From Actinomycetaceae bacterium (lineage in GTDB: Bacteria; Actinomycetota; Actinomycetes; Actinomycetales; Actinomycetaceae): DNA of 64,000 nt. A program made the position numbers and the translations under genes. The stretch is taken from positions 299,770 through 363,769 of the forward strand of contig JAUMZK010000001.1 in NCBI GenBank assembly GCA_030528145.1, in the 5' to 3' direction. How positions within the stretch are numbered: the stretch's first letter is position 1; every line of letters begins with the position of its first letter. The notes under the pieces are model-generated. The model ran no database searches and was not told the origin of the DNA. It saw only the letters and a list, made by a program, of their open reading frames with translations. Below are positions 8,226 to 17,074 of the stretch, piece by piece.

Positions 8226-8736
8226 GCGAACACTGTAGGTTCGTCCTCGTCAATTAGAAATATCTGGCGAGGACGAATTTTTGCGCGCGAACGCCGACTT
8301 GCGGTGTGATACCGTTTCAAAGGATCTAGACACATGCTTGAAGGTAGACCCCATGCGCAACGACACCGTCACCCCCGAAAACGACACCCCCCAAACCGGC
8401 ACCAGATAAGTGCAATAGACACGAAACTGGCATAGGTCACATTTTGCAGCGTTTACAAAAATAATTCCAGTAGCAACGGCAAGAATCTAGCACATTTGGG
8501 GGAGGCGTGGCTGCCCCCAAAGCCATGCCGAAATAGTGGGAAAAATAAGGGCGGAGGACGCGCCAGCGCAAATGCGAATTTTCGTAACCAAAAGTGGCAT
8601 CGCGGGCAAAATCACTACACCCCACCGGAACAAAACCGGCAACAGTATTGCCCGCATAATGCATCCCACCAACAACAATGCGCCCCGCACATGATTTTAA
8701 TCATGCGCCAAGGAGTCGTAGCAGCTGCGAAAACAG
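8226..8736. other. Intergenic region without a convincing gene (511 bp)
   Basis: It holds the terminator-like hairpin at 8240-8282 and a 7-bp inverted repeat with a TT loop at 8690-8705. A possible 18-codon rightward reading starts at the ATG of 8353. On the minus strand two overlapping frames stay open: a hydrophobic one at 8487-8690 and a second at 8437-8664. Neither has a ribosome site or a recognisable family. I see nothing that must be a gene; it may be decayed sequence. Confidence 0.5.
8240..8282 (+). terminator. Hairpin built from two inverted copies of the CGAGGACG word
   Basis: TTCGTCCTCG and CGAGGACGAA form a perfect 10-bp stem around an 18-base loop, followed by TTTTT, 15 bases after the transporter stop codon. 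It can end the dehydrogenase-transporter transcript. The stem arms are the dispersed octamer found about 100 times in this window, in inverted pair form. Confidence 0.7.
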
Positions 8737-10095
8737 CTAGATTACCTGGGGTTCGCCCTCGTCAACCAGCCGGAAGTCACCAATTACTTTCGGCAAAGAC
8801 GCGAACGTCCAATCGCCCTCGACAGTGAACGAAACCGCATCCTGCAAGGACGGTACACCCTGGGGAAAACGCTGCTGAAAATCCGCCACGGTCTTGTAAA
8901 AACGCTGGTCCAGGGCAACCAGCGGCACCTGCGCCACCGCCTGCTCCAACGTGAAATCCCCCGTGAGCGCATACGCATCCGAACGCACCAAAAACAGGTC
9001 AGATGTGGACTTTACCGGCAGGAAACGCTCGCGTCCCACACAAATAGCGGTAGCGCCAGGGAACGTTTCGATTGCCGCCCCCATCGCGGTTTCCAGCTGA
9101 TAAACCGGCGTGCTGCCCGGATCCGCCGGATCCACCGTTTTTTCGTTGCGAATAAGGGGCAAACCCAACACTCCCCCGCGCTCTACCAGGGTCTGTTTCA
9201 ATATTTCGAGGTCGAACCACAGGTTGTTCGTATGGAAGTAAGGGTGGCGGTGCTCGTCGGTGAAATAATGCATTTGCGCGGCCGGAGTCTGCGCAGTGTC
9301 ACGCAAAATCAATTGTCCATCGGATTTGCGCACCGCCAGGTGACCCCCCTTACGGTCGGCGGGGGTGCGGCGGCACACTTCGGCGGCATAGGGTGCGCCA
9401 GAAGCCGCGAACCAGGCTGCCACCTGCGCGTTCGGAAAACCACCCAAATTGTCCGAGTTAGAAGTACACGCATACCGGTACCCCGCCGCTAACAGGCGGT
9501 CCAACAACCCCGACCCCAGCAGTGCCGTGTAAATGTCACCATGACCAGGCGGGCACCACTCCAAGGACGGATCCGCCGGGTAAGACACGGGTTCTAAATT
9601 GTCCTGACGTAACTTCGGTTCCTGGTTTTGCAAGAAATCTAGCGGCAAATCCCCCACCGGAAGCTGCGGGTATTGCGCCAGTGCCGCCCTCGTCGAAGCC
9701 TGTGTGCGAAACGAATTCATAAACAGGACCGGCAGCGTCACCCCCCACTTTTGGCGCGACGCCAACACTTGCCGACAAATAATGTCCAAGAAGCTGAGCC
9801 CGTCGCGCACCGGCAACAGCGACTTCGCGTCGTTTAGCCCCATGGACGTGCCCAGCCCGCCGTTCAGTTTAATGTAGACAGTTTTCCCGAGGGCGATGCG
9901 CGCTTCTTCGGTGCTCACTGCCGCACTTGCCAACTCGTCCACCTGGGTGAGCGGGGTAATGGTTTCTTCGGGGATTTGCCCCGTTTCGCCCCGCTCTAAT
10001 TCCCCGTAATAGTGGTGGAAAACCTCGATTGCTACCGGGTCCACGCCCGCTGCCTGCATTTTTTCGACGGCTAGTGCCAGCCCTTTTTCGCTCAT
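8737..10095 (-). CDS. UTP-glucose-1-phosphate uridylyltransferase, eukaryote-like UDPGP family
   Basis: A 452-residue enzyme making UDP-glucose from UTP and glucose-1-phosphate, for cell-wall and exopolysaccharide synthesis or galactose metabolism. The nucleotide-binding signature KLNGGLGTSMGLNDAKSLL lies at residues 76-94, and the protein has the UDPGP-family length rather than the roughly 300 residues of GalU. This class occurs in bifidobacteria and some actinomycetes. It lies 9 bases after thiL and may be read through from it; no strong ribosome site is visible at the ATG. Confidence 0.85.
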   Translation of the reverse strand: MSEKGLALAVEKMQAAGVDPVAIEVFHHYYGELERGETGQIPEETITPLTQVDELASAAVSTEEARIALGKTVYIKLNGGLGTSMGLNDAKSLLPVRDGLSFLDIICRQVLASRQKWGVTLPVLFMNSFRTQASTRAALAQYPQLPVGDLPLDFLQNQEPKLRQDNLEPVSYPADPSLEWCPPGHGDIYTALLGSGLLDRLLAAGYRYACTSNSDNLGGFPNAQVAAWFAASGAPYAAEVCRRTPADRKGGHLAVRKSDGQLILRDTAQTPAAQMHYFTDEHRHPYFHTNNLWFDLEILKQTLVERGGVLGLPLIRNEKTVDPADPGSTPVYQLETAMGAAIETFPGATAICVGRERFLPVKSTSDLFLVRSDAYALTGDFTLEQAVAQVPLVALDQRFYKTVADFQQRFPQGVPSLQDAVSFTVEGDWTFASLPKVIGDFRLVDEGEPQVI

Positions 10096-10104
10096 GGTTT
10101 AAGG

Positions 10105-11085
10105 CTACCGCATGAAGTGGTCCCAGCCACGCGCGCGCGGCGCGGTTTTTCCGTCGAGAGTGATACCAGCGCCAGCACGCACGGTCCCCACTGGGACTAC
10201 AGGCACGTCTCCGCCCGACACTTCGCGGTGAGGAGCAATCGTGGCCAACAAACAGTGGTCCTCTCCGCCTGCCAGCACCCACTTCCACGGGTCGACACCT
10301 AATTGTTCTGCCAAAGGCTGTAAGTAAGTGACAAAAGGGGACAAGGCCGAGGACGACAAATCCAGTTGCACCCCAGAGGCGGCGGCAAGCCTCTGCCCAT
10401 CTAATAGCAACCCGTCAGAAGTGTCCAACATGGCGGTTGCGCCACTTTCCCGCAGTACCGGCCCCATTTCCAGGGGCGGGTGGGGAGCCAAAAACGCTTG
10501 CCGAGCGGCGTCCTCAAGAACTGAAGTGTTCTGATATGCATTACTGCCGCGACCGCTTTCAAACGCGGCCCAACCCGCAGCAGCCATGCCTATTTGTCCG
10601 CACAATACCACTTGGTCACCCACCTGGGCACCACTGCGAAGTATCGGCGCTGCCCCGCCGAGATCCCCCGTAACAGTGACGCTGATAGTCAGCACTTTCG
10701 ACCCCACCAGGTCACCGCCTTCTACAGCACACCCGTAACTGGCAAGACCCTGACAAAATTCCACCACCCATGCGGTAGGCAAATCCTGTGGCAATGCCAA
10801 TGAACAAACCATCGCGGATGGAACTGCCCCCATCGCCGCGATATCTGCCAGGTTACGTGCCGCCGCTGTCTGCCCTACCTGAAACGCGCTAGACCAGCCG
10901 CGCCGGAAGTGCACGCCCTCAACTAACATGTCCGTGGAAATAACAAACCGCGCGTCCGGGGCGGTTATGAGGGCACAATCATCCCCCGGTCCCACCAAAG
11001 TGTATGGTCCGCGCTGCAAGTAAGGGGCAAAGGCGGCGATCAGTTCCGTTTCCGTACACTGCCCCACCAATTTGCCAGTACTCAT
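10105..11085 (-). CDS. thiL: Thiamine-monophosphate kinase (ThiL)
   Basis: Makes thiamine pyrophosphate from thiamine monophosphate with ATP. The 326-residue protein carries the PurM/ThiL-like GPGDDCALI near the N-terminus, the motif STDMLVEGVHFRRGW, the MLDTSDGLLLD region and a C-terminal GGEDHCLLA in place of the usual GGEDYELL. The ATG at 11085 follows GAGGTGACC and lies 2 bases after the upstream gene's TGA. An in-frame start at 11124 would overlap that gene and has no ribosome site. Confidence 0.9.
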   Translation of the reverse strand: MSTGKLVGQCTETELIAAFAPYLQRGPYTLVGPGDDCALITAPDARFVISTDMLVEGVHFRRGWSSAFQVGQTAAARNLADIAAMGAVPSAMVCSLALPQDLPTAWVVEFCQGLASYGCAVEGGDLVGSKVLTISVTVTGDLGGAAPILRSGAQVGDQVVLCGQIGMAAAGWAAFESGRGSNAYQNTSVLEDAARQAFLAPHPPLEMGPVLRESGATAMLDTSDGLLLDGQRLAAASGVQLDLSSSALSPFVTYLQPLAEQLGVDPWKWVLAGGEDHCLLATIAPHREVSGGDVPVVPVGTVRAGAGITLDGKTAPRARGWDHFMR

Positions 11086-11087
11086 GG

Positions 11088-11909
11088 TCACCTCGAATGC
11101 ACTTGTTGCGAAGCATAAAGACACAAGGACGCCGCTGCCGCAATATTCAGGGATTCGGCGCGACCACTCATGGGAATGGATACCGCCGCCTTGCAGGCCG
11201 CCAGTTGGTGCTTCGTCAGGCCTTTGGCTTCGTTTCCAAACAGCCAGGCGTGTTTTTGCCCGAGGTCGACCGCGCTATTTTGGGTGCATAGTTCCGGTAA
11301 CGACAACGCGCCACTGCCAGCCGTGCCCAAAATGGGAATATTTATACCGTGCAACGCCAGAACCACGCTGTCAAAATCTAAACCGGAAACAACCGGCAAG
11401 TGGAAGATACTGCCTACAGAGGCGCGAATAACTTTCGGTCCGGTAGGGTCCGCCGCCCCCTTACAAAACACAATTCCAGAAGCACCAAAGGCATCTGCCA
11501 GCCGAATCAAAGTGCCCGCGTTACCAGGATCTTGCACCGATGGTACGAGGACGACGGGTCCGGTGCCGCCTAACGCTTCAGCTAGTACCCCCGCCACAAT
11601 ACTGGCATCTGCTACGGCCACAATTCCTTGGCTGCCAGGCGCAATCGCTTCCACAACTTTGTCCGTACAATTGTGTACCCACTGTACGGTATCTAGCGCT
11701 AACATGACCACGTCTGGACGCGTGGCGCCCTCGGAAATGTAAACGTCGTGAATGCTGTCTGGAGCATACCGCAACAATTCGGCTACCGCCTGCGGCCCTT
11801 CCACCCTAATTAGCCCCTGTTTGTTGCGGTAGGAACGCCCCGAGAGCCTGGCGACCTTGCGCATTTTCGGTGTGGTGGGGTCGGTTATTACCAGTTGCGT
11901 TTGGTCCAT
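11088..11909 (-). CDS. TrmH-family (SPOUT) RNA 2'-O-methyltransferase
   Basis: A 273-residue SPOUT methyltransferase that modifies rRNA or tRNA ribose with S-adenosylmethionine. An N-terminal SpoU substrate-binding domain is followed by the three knot motifs: VQDPGNAGTLIRLADAFGA, LFGNEAKGL, and IPMSGRAESLNIAAAA at the C-terminus. The target RNA cannot be read from the sequence. The start is uncertain: 11909 matches the usual beginning, while the open frame extends to 11990. It is the upstream partner of thiL. Confidence 0.85.
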   Translation of the reverse strand: MDQTQLVITDPTTPKMRKVARLSGRSYRNKQGLIRVEGPQAVAELLRYAPDSIHDVYISEGATRPDVVMLALDTVQWVHNCTDKVVEAIAPGSQGIVAVADASIVAGVLAEALGGTGPVVLVPSVQDPGNAGTLIRLADAFGASGIVFCKGAADPTGPKVIRASVGSIFHLPVVSGLDFDSVVLALHGINIPILGTAGSGALSLPELCTQNSAVDLGQKHAWLFGNEAKGLTKHQLAACKAAVSIPMSGRAESLNIAAAASLCLYASQQVHSR

Positions 11910-12081
11910 GTCAGTTACGCTTTCACTGTGTTTTGCATAGTTTACGTAATGCGAACTTTTCTTTGCCCATGGCACGGTAGCGATTAGCACACGGGGGCGC
12001 GACGCCTAAATAACGTTTTGCGCCCACCCGCACTGGCACCACTGTGGCGCTGTGCGGAGGGCGCATACGTATGTTTCGCTT

Positions 12082-12462
12082 TTAGGCAGCCGGCGCGTTC
12101 ACGTCGGTAGGCAGAGCCGCCTTGGCGGCGGCAACAATAGCCTTGAATGCAGCCGGTTCGCTCACTGCCAGTTCCGCCAGCATGCGACGGTCAACTTCGA
12201 TTTCAGCCAAGCGCAAACCCTGGATGAAACGGTTGTAAGTCATGCCTTCAGCGCGAGCAGCCGCGTTGATGCGCTGTACCCACAGGCGGCGGAAGTCGCC
12301 CTTACGCTTCTTGCGGTCACGGTAGCTGTAAACAAAACTGTGCGTGACCTGTTCTTTGGCTTTGCGGTACAGACGCGAACGCTGACCCCGGTAACCGGAG
12401 GCTTGTTCAAGAACCTTGCGACGCTTCTTGCGGGCGTTTACAGACCTTTTTACGCGTGCCAT
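12082..12462 (-). CDS. rplT: 50S ribosomal protein L20
   Basis: A 126-residue ribosomal protein that binds 23S rRNA early in 50S assembly. The start [20 protein letters not shown] is diagnostic, and the length is close to the usual 115-130. It is the last gene of the infC-rpmI-rplT operon, 17 bases after rpmI. L20 is the autogenous repressor of this operon in several bacteria; control here more likely includes the hairpin in front of infC. Confidence 0.97.
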   Translation of the reverse strand: MARVKRSVNARKKRRKVLEQASGYRGQRSRLYRKAKEQVTHSFVYSYRDRKKRKGDFRRLWVQRINAAARAEGMTYNRFIQGLRLAEIEVDRRMLAELAVSEPAAFKAIVAAAKAALPTDVNAPAA

Positions 12463-12479
12463 TTTCTATACCCCAATCC

Positions 12480-12674
12480 TTACTTCCCAAGCAGGCGCTT
12501 AGCCTGACCTACCATAACCGGGTTCATTACGACGTCCTTGGACAAACGACGCTTACGACGCGAGCTCTTGTGTTCCAAAAGGTGGCGCTTGTTAGTGCGT
12601 TCGTGCATTAGCTTTCCGGACCCAGTGGTACGGAAACGCTTCTTCGCACCGGAGTGCGTCTTCATCTTAGGCAT
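12480..12674 (-). CDS. rpmI: 50S ribosomal protein L35
   Basis: A 64-residue basic ribosomal protein starting [20 protein letters not shown], the family signature. AAAAGGAT precedes the ATG. It lies between infC and rplT, 75 bases after infC. Confidence 0.97.
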   Translation of the reverse strand: MPKMKTHSGAKKRFRTTGSGKLMHERTNKRHLLEHKSSRRKRRLSKDVVMNPVMVGQAKRLLGK

Positions 12675-12749
12675 TTCGTATCCTTTTTCAGGCGGCCGAG
12701 GCCGCTACCTTCTTGTACTTTGGGCGGTGACTAGTTTTCGCGTGACGCC

Positions 12750-13346
12750 TTACGGGCGTCTTTTTCCGCTTGACGGTTCCGTTTCGCACCGCGAGCGTCC
12801 CTCGCGAGAACGCCGCTGCTGGGATTTAGCCACCTGCTTACGCTTCACCGGAGCGAGAACCATTGTCATGTTCCGTCCGTCTTGGCGCGGTCGGGATTCA
12901 ACATTGCCCAGTTCGGCAACGTCTTCAGCTAACCGGTCAAGCAGTCGCACACCCATTTCGGGGCGGGATTGTTCGCGACCACGGAACATGATCATTACCT
13001 TCACCTTGTCGCCACCGTTCAGGAAACGTTCTACGTGACCACGTTTGGTAGCGTAGTCGTGTTCATCAATCTTTAGGCGGAAACGGATCTCTTTTAGTTG
13101 GGTGTTCGCTTGGTTACGGCGGGCTTCACGGGCCTTTTGTGCGGCCTCGTATTTGTATTTGCCGTAGTCCATTAGTTTGGCGACTGGCGGTTTTGCGTTG
13201 GGCGCAACTTCCACCAGGTCCAAGCCTGCTTCTTGTGCTAAATGCAGGGCTTGGTCTACGCGCACTACCCCGACTTGTTCCCCGGACGGCCCGACTAGGC
13301 GTACCTCGGGAACACGGATGCGATCGTTTACCCGTAATTCGCTGAT
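12750..13346 (-). CDS. infC: Translation initiation factor IF-3, probable AUC start
   Basis: Binds the 30S subunit and checks initiator tRNA and start codon. The 198 residues include the N-domain signature [19 protein letters not shown], the linker segment [20 protein letters not shown] and the C-terminal [10 protein letters not shown]. The open frame extends to 13415, but its upstream part runs through a terminator hairpin. Family alignment puts the start at the Ile before Ser-Glu, an ATC codon at 13346 with AGGGAG five bases upstream. No ATG, GTG or TTG lies suitably near. A non-AUG start is the known self-control device of infC in enterobacteria. Confidence 0.92.
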   Translation of the reverse strand: MSELRVNDRIRVPEVRLVGPSGEQVGVVRVDQALHLAQEAGLDLVEVAPNAKPPVAKLMDYGKYKYEAAQKAREARRNQANTQLKEIRFRLKIDEHDYATKRGHVERFLNGGDKVKVMIMFRGREQSRPEMGVRLLDRLAEDVAELGNVESRPRQDGRNMTMVLAPVKRKQVAKSQQRRSREGRSRCETEPSSGKRRP

Positions 13347-13380
13347 GATAACTCCCTGTTTTATTGTGGTGACGACACGA

Positions 13381-13413
13381 AAAAAGCCTTCGCGTCCAGC
13401 GCACGCAAAGGCC
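13381..13413 (-). terminator. infC leader attenuator
   Basis: Reading leftward, GCCTTTGCG pairs with CGCGAAGGC (one G-U pair) around a short loop, followed at once by a run of T, 31 bases upstream of the probable infC start. A smaller competing hairpin, ACACC...GGTGT, lies just before it (13411-13427). This is the form of a transcription attenuator, as known for the infC-rpmI-rplT leaders of Gram-positive bacteria. Confidence 0.75.
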
Positions 13414-13563
13414 ACACCACCAAGGTGTCATGTTTTACCCGCAACCATCATTTTGGCTACTAGGTGGGAGTGAACTCCGCTTGCGCACCGGAAAATCCGG
13501 CAGATAGCAGTAACTGTATCAAACCTTGTTTTATCTTGAAAAATACTGGGGTAGTGTGTTTGC

Positions 13564-14244
13564 TCACCGCCCACGCACTGTTCGCGGTATGGGGCATAGT
13601 CTAATTGGCGCGCACCGCGCAGCCACCACTGGGTCTTCGCTAATGCGGGTCGCAGCGTTTAGGGCGTTTTCTTTCGAGGACGCCGCGAATTCTATTTCCG
13701 TTTCTCCATTTTCACTTACCCGCACGGATATGAGCGCGCAATCGTCCTCGGAAAACAATTCCTGCAAATGGCGGGCGAGCTGCTGGTCCGCTTCGGGGCT
13801 GAGCCAGGGACTGCCACCGGCGAGGGCATGAAGAGCCGGTAGGGGCACCACCCAGTTTCCGGGGCGTACCACCATAGGAAGATTATGGGAGGCGGCGAGG
13901 GCGGCAACTTTCGCACTGGCTAATGGGAGCGGGCGGGCAGCACAAAAATCTTGATCTAAGGCGTCCATTCCCGCGTATGCGGCAAGTGCCCTACCCCCGC
14001 CGGGCAGAAGAAGAGTCTGAAATTCCGGGGTTTCACAGTCGCCGTCGGTGCCTTGGTCAGTAGTTTCTTTGTGGGGAAATATGGGTAATAGTAGGCGGGA
14101 TTTGGCGAGGGCGGCAACCACTTTTTGCAGGTCTCCCCCGGTTAACACTGACTGCAGTTGTGGGGGTATTGCGCCGGTGTCTTTGCGATCAGCGCGAATA
14201 CTTAGGCGTTGGGAGAGTTTTTCGCGCTGTTTTGGGCTGATCAA
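13564..14244 (-). CDS. SseB-family protein
   Basis: A 226-residue cytoplasmic protein similar in layout to the SseB-like proteins that lie beside infC in many actinobacteria. The segment TLLLPGGGRALAAYAGMDAL and the following FCAARPLPLASAKVAALAAS fit that family. The function is not established; no catalytic motif is visible. The start is a TTG that overlaps the previous stop (TTGA), with GAGGACG as ribosome site. It forms a two-gene operon with the gene at 14241-14834. Confidence 0.65.
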   Translation of the reverse strand: MISPKQREKLSQRLSIRADRKDTGAIPPQLQSVLTGGDLQKVVAALAKSRLLLPIFPHKETTDQGTDGDCETPEFQTLLLPGGGRALAAYAGMDALDQDFCAARPLPLASAKVAALAASHNLPMVVRPGNWVVPLPALHALAGGSPWLSPEADQQLARHLQELFSEDDCALISVRVSENGETEIEFAASSKENALNAATRISEDPVVAARCAPIRLCPIPRTVRGR

Positions 14245-14834
14245 ATTTCGTCCTCATTATCGCCTGGGACCATGCCCGACATGGCGTCCTGTAAATATTT
14301 CAAGGCGCCGGCGCGGTCAATTTTGCTGACGTCCACACCGTCGCGCTCACCGGGGGTGACATCGCCCAGCAACAACTTCTCGACGGTGTCGTCGGCGGTA
14401 GAAATAATGAGACCGGCAGGCATGTCTTTGTCGAATTTGCCACCCACATAACGCCGCGCTGTGATCTGCCCGGAAACCCCCGGTTCTGCGCTGTGTTCCT
14501 TACCTAACCAGCTGACCACTAACACTACGGGCGCCATGAACGACATTTGCATGGCCAGGTCTTCGGCAGCACCTGGCATTGGACGCGATTCCCCCAGCAA
14601 CGCGTTAATATCGTCCTCGGCGGCAGTTTCGACCTGCATGTACACGGTCACGCCCGCGAACGTAGGCACCACCCACACGTCCTGTTCCTGGACTGCCAAC
14701 AGGTTCGCTACTACTTCTATTTCCCTAATAGGGGTCAGAATCAACGCCACCGCGTTTGACTGAGGTTCTGTGAGGTCGCGCAGTGCCGCATCCCAATCCG
14801 TTGTCACGTGTCTTATTCCTTTTTCTAATGCCAC
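14241..14834 (-). CDS. Conserved hypothetical protein
   Basis: A 197-residue acidic protein that I do not recognise. No signal peptide or membrane segment is visible, and the C-terminus ends in an acidic tail (DNEDEI). The start is either GTG at 14834 (AGAAAGG upstream) or an in-frame GTG at 14807 with AAAGGAAT upstream. The stop overlaps the start of the SseB-family gene, so the two products are probably made together. It is divergent from lipB across a 143-base region. Confidence 0.6.
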   Translation of the reverse strand: MALEKGIRHVTTDWDAALRDLTEPQSNAVALILTPIREIEVVANLLAVQEQDVWVVPTFAGVTVYMQVETAAEDDINALLGESRPMPGAAEDLAMQMSFMAPVVLVVSWLGKEHSAEPGVSGQITARRYVGGKFDKDMPAGLIISTADDTVEKLLLGDVTPGERDGVDVSKIDRAGALKYLQDAMSGMVPGDNEDEI

Positions 14835-14977
14835 CGGTGCCTACCTTTCTAATATTAGGCGACCTGTCAAAACAGCAACACGCCAGACCGAAGTCCCACC
14901 CTTTCCCCACTAGTTACACAAGGTGAGGCGCACCACCCGCATTCGCCCTCATACTTTTAGCCCACTAAGCTGGAGGT

Positions 14978-15637
14978 GTGGAAGTTTTGAATCTGCTGGA
15001 AAAAGGACCCATTCCATACCTCGAGGGCGACAAAATTCAACGTCAAGTACACGCGGAAGTTGCCGCCGGTCAACGCCCAGACACCCTTATTCTGCAAGAA
15101 TTTGAACCCACCTGGACGGCGGGTCGGCGCACGAAACCGCAAGATATCCCGGATTCGTCGCTGCCAGTAATCGAAATGGACCGGGGCGGGTCCGTCACCT
15201 GGCACGGTCCGGGACAACTGGTGTGCTACCCTATTGTGCTCATGCGCGAACCTATTGATGTGGTGCGTTTTGTGCGCGACATGGAAAGTGGTATTCGCGG
15301 TGCTATCGAGGGCACGTGGCAGGTTAAAACTGACATTGTGAAAGGACGCAGTGGGGTATGGATTTTGCGCGAAGGCATGATTGATCGCAAGATTTGCGCC
15401 ATTGGGGTGCGCACTGCCCAGGGAACTTCTATGCACGGTTTGGCGCTGAACGTAAACCCAGATTTGGAAAGCGGGTTTGGGCGCATTATTCCGTGCGGTT
15501 TGGCAGATGCTTCAGTAACGTCGCTGGCGGAAATGGGTGTGGAAACGACACTACAACAAGTCGCCAACGCCCTGGTCCCACATTTAGAAACTGCTCTTCG
15601 TCGTAGTCAAAGGGTAAATAATGTCCACAATTCCTGA
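14978..15637 (+). CDS. lipB: Octanoyltransferase (LipB)
   Basis: Moves octanoyl groups from acyl carrier protein to lipoyl domains of dehydrogenase complexes. The 219 residues show [49 protein letters not shown] and [14 protein letters not shown], with the acyl-thioester Cys near residue 173. GGAGGT sits immediately before the GTG at 14978, too close for ideal spacing, so an in-frame TTG at 14987 may be the true start. It overlaps lipA by 17 bases. Confidence 0.93.
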   Translation: MEVLNLLEKGPIPYLEGDKIQRQVHAEVAAGQRPDTLILQEFEPTWTAGRRTKPQDIPDSSLPVIEMDRGGSVTWHGPGQLVCYPIVLMREPIDVVRFVRDMESGIRGAIEGTWQVKTDIVKGRSGVWILREGMIDRKICAIGVRTAQGTSMHGLALNVNPDLESGFGRIIPCGLADASVTSLAEMGVETTLQQVANALVPHLETALRRSQRVNNVHNS

Positions 15638-16649
15638 AGTTGCTGGGCGCAAACTGTTGCGCGTCGAAGTTCGTAATGCGCAAACGCCCATTGAAAAGAA
15701 ACCGAAATGGATTCGCACGCAAGCTAAAGCCGGTGACCGTTATTTGAACATGCGTGAACGCGTCATCAAGGCTGGTTCGCACACGGTTTGTGCCGAAGCG
15801 GGTTGTCCCAATATTTTCGAGTGCTGGGAGGACCGGGAGGCAACATTCCTGATTGGGGGGGCACTGTGTACCCGTCGGTGCGATTTTTGTGACATCGCGA
15901 CGGGCAGACCGACAGAATACGACCAGGACGAGCCGCGCCGGGTGGCCAGCGAAATTGCCCACCTGGGTTTGCACTACGCAACTATTACGGGGGTTTCGCG
16001 CGACGACCTGCCAGATGGGGCCAGTTGGTTGTATGCAGAAACGTGCCGGCAGATTCGCGCCCAATCCCCCGGCACTGGCGTGGAATTGTTGGTGGACGAT
16101 TTTCGCGCGGACCCGGACGCCCTCGCGCAAGTGTTCGACAGCGCCCCGGAAGTCTTTGGGCACAACCTGGAAACTGTACCGCGTATTTTTAAGAAGATCC
16201 GCCCGGCGTTCCGCTACGACCGCTCTTTGCAAGTGTTGCAGGCAGCACACGAGGCGGGGCTGATTACCAAGTCAAACCTGATTTTGGGTATGGGGGAAAC
16301 TCGCGCGGAAATCGAGGACGCATTGCGGGATATGCGCAGCACGGGGGTTGATTTGCTGACCATTACCCAATATTTGCGTCCTAGCGCGCATCACCACCCC
16401 ATCGACCGGTGGGTAAAACCAGGGGAATTTGTGGAGCTGTCCAAAATGGCTTACTCCTTGGGCTTTGTGGGTGTCATGTCTGGACCGCTGGTACGTTCCA
16501 GTTACCGCGCGGGACGCCTGTGGGCGAAAGCTATGAGGGCGAAGGGGCAAGCAATTCCCCCGCACTTGGCACACCTGGCACAGGAAGGACCGGCGCGTCA
16601 GGAAGCAAGCGCCCTCATTAAATCCCACCCAGAGTTTGCCACCGCGTAA
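15621..16649 (+). CDS. lipA: Lipoyl synthase (LipA), radical SAM
   Basis: Inserts two sulfurs into protein-bound octanoyl groups to complete lipoate. The 342 residues carry both cluster motifs: the auxiliary 4Fe-4S cysteines at 57, 62 and 68, and the radical-[11 protein letters not shown] at 83-90. [10 protein letters not shown] lies near the C-terminus. The last 21 codons and the stop lie inside an 81-bp sequence that recurs at 21926-22006, on the far side of the restriction-modification island. The gene at the left copy is intact. Confidence 0.96.
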   Translation: MSTIPEVAGRKLLRVEVRNAQTPIEKKPKWIRTQAKAGDRYLNMRERVIKAGSHTVCAEAGCPNIFECWEDREATFLIGGALCTRRCDFCDIATGRPTEYDQDEPRRVASEIAHLGLHYATITGVSRDDLPDGASWLYAETCRQIRAQSPGTGVELLVDDFRADPDALAQVFDSAPEVFGHNLETVPRIFKKIRPAFRYDRSLQVLQAAHEAGLITKSNLILGMGETRAEIEDALRDMRSTGVDLLTITQYLRPSAHHHPIDRWVKPGEFVELSKMAYSLGFVGVMSGPLVRSSYRAGRLWAKAMRAKGQAIPPHLAHLAQEGPARQEASALIKSHPEFATA

Positions 16650-16665
16650 GAACAAGCATCAGTTG
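16585..16665 (+). repeat. Left 81-bp direct repeat (lipA 3' end)
   Basis: The bases from AAGGACCGG to CAGTTG cover the final lipA codons, the stop and 16 bases beyond. They recur at 21926-22006 in the same orientation with 78 of 81 positions identical. The two copies frame the restriction-modification module, as attachment sites frame an integrated element. Confidence 0.9.
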
Positions 16666-17070
16666 CGCGTCGCCCGCGAAAGCCACTCAACCGCACTGAA
16701 AGAATGATTGGCGCAAGAGAGAGTGTGGAAGAAGTAGTTCCACTCGTTGCGCCCAGATTCCGGCTCGTCTTCTACGTGGCGCCGAGTTGGGAGCGCACTA
16801 TATGCGGTCGTGCCTCGCCGATATGGACGGTGCATTAGGTAAACTTTGTAGAGGATCTTCACGGGTGCAGTTGTTGGGCAGGGCGCTCTACCGCCCTGAA
16901 GATCCGCATGGTTGAAGCTGCCTGGCAGGTGCGATTCTTGCGGCAGCCATCGCCAAGATGGGCAAGAATGGCTAGGTTAGTGCCGATGTGCGCGACCACA
17001 TCTGCCACGCACTCAACTGCGATATTACCAGCATTTACGAGGTCGTCCCGAACGAACAGGAGATCGCACA
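16650..17070. other. Upstream part of the island without an intact gene (421 bp)
   Basis: Between the lipA stop and mod there is the end of the left direct repeat, about 190 bases in which I recognise nothing, and then a broken XRE-type regulator reading that ends on the mod start codon. A leftward 67-codon frame at 16659-16862 has no family match and no ribosome site that I can defend. No integrase or recombinase fragment is visible. Confidence 0.6.
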
Positions 17071-17074
17071 ATGA
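16862..17074 (+). pseudogene. Decayed XRE-family helix-turn-helix regulator (YozG type)
   Basis: In the frame ending at the TGA of 17072-17074 the translation reads AGAILAAAIAKMGKNG, a TAG stop at 16973-16975, then VSADVRDHICHALNCD and ITSIYEVVPNEQEIAQ. This follows the pattern of small Cro/C1-type regulators closely. A second in-frame stop (TGA, 16913-16915) lies upstream, and no start codon with a ribosome site is left. Its final TGA overlaps the mod ATG (ATGA), so an intact version would have been coupled to mod and probably controlled it. The 5' limit given is approximate. Confidence 0.7.

Noticed and set aside
11170..11742. Rightward 190-codon open frame
   Set aside because: It lies antisense to the TrmH-family gene, whose SPOUT motifs are clear; no ribosome site and no family resemblance.
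13347..13415. N-terminal extension of IF-3 from a start at 13415
   Set aside because: The extension is translated from the attenuator hairpin and leader; IF-3 homologs begin at the Ile-Ser-Glu position.
15486..16250. Leftward 254-codon open frame
   Set aside because: Antisense to lipA, which has all six cluster cysteines. The long frame follows from codon choice on the lipA strand.
16659..16862. Leftward 67-codon frame at the start of the island
   Set aside because: No ribosome site, no family match, and it overlaps the direct repeat boundary; described under the island's non-coding part.
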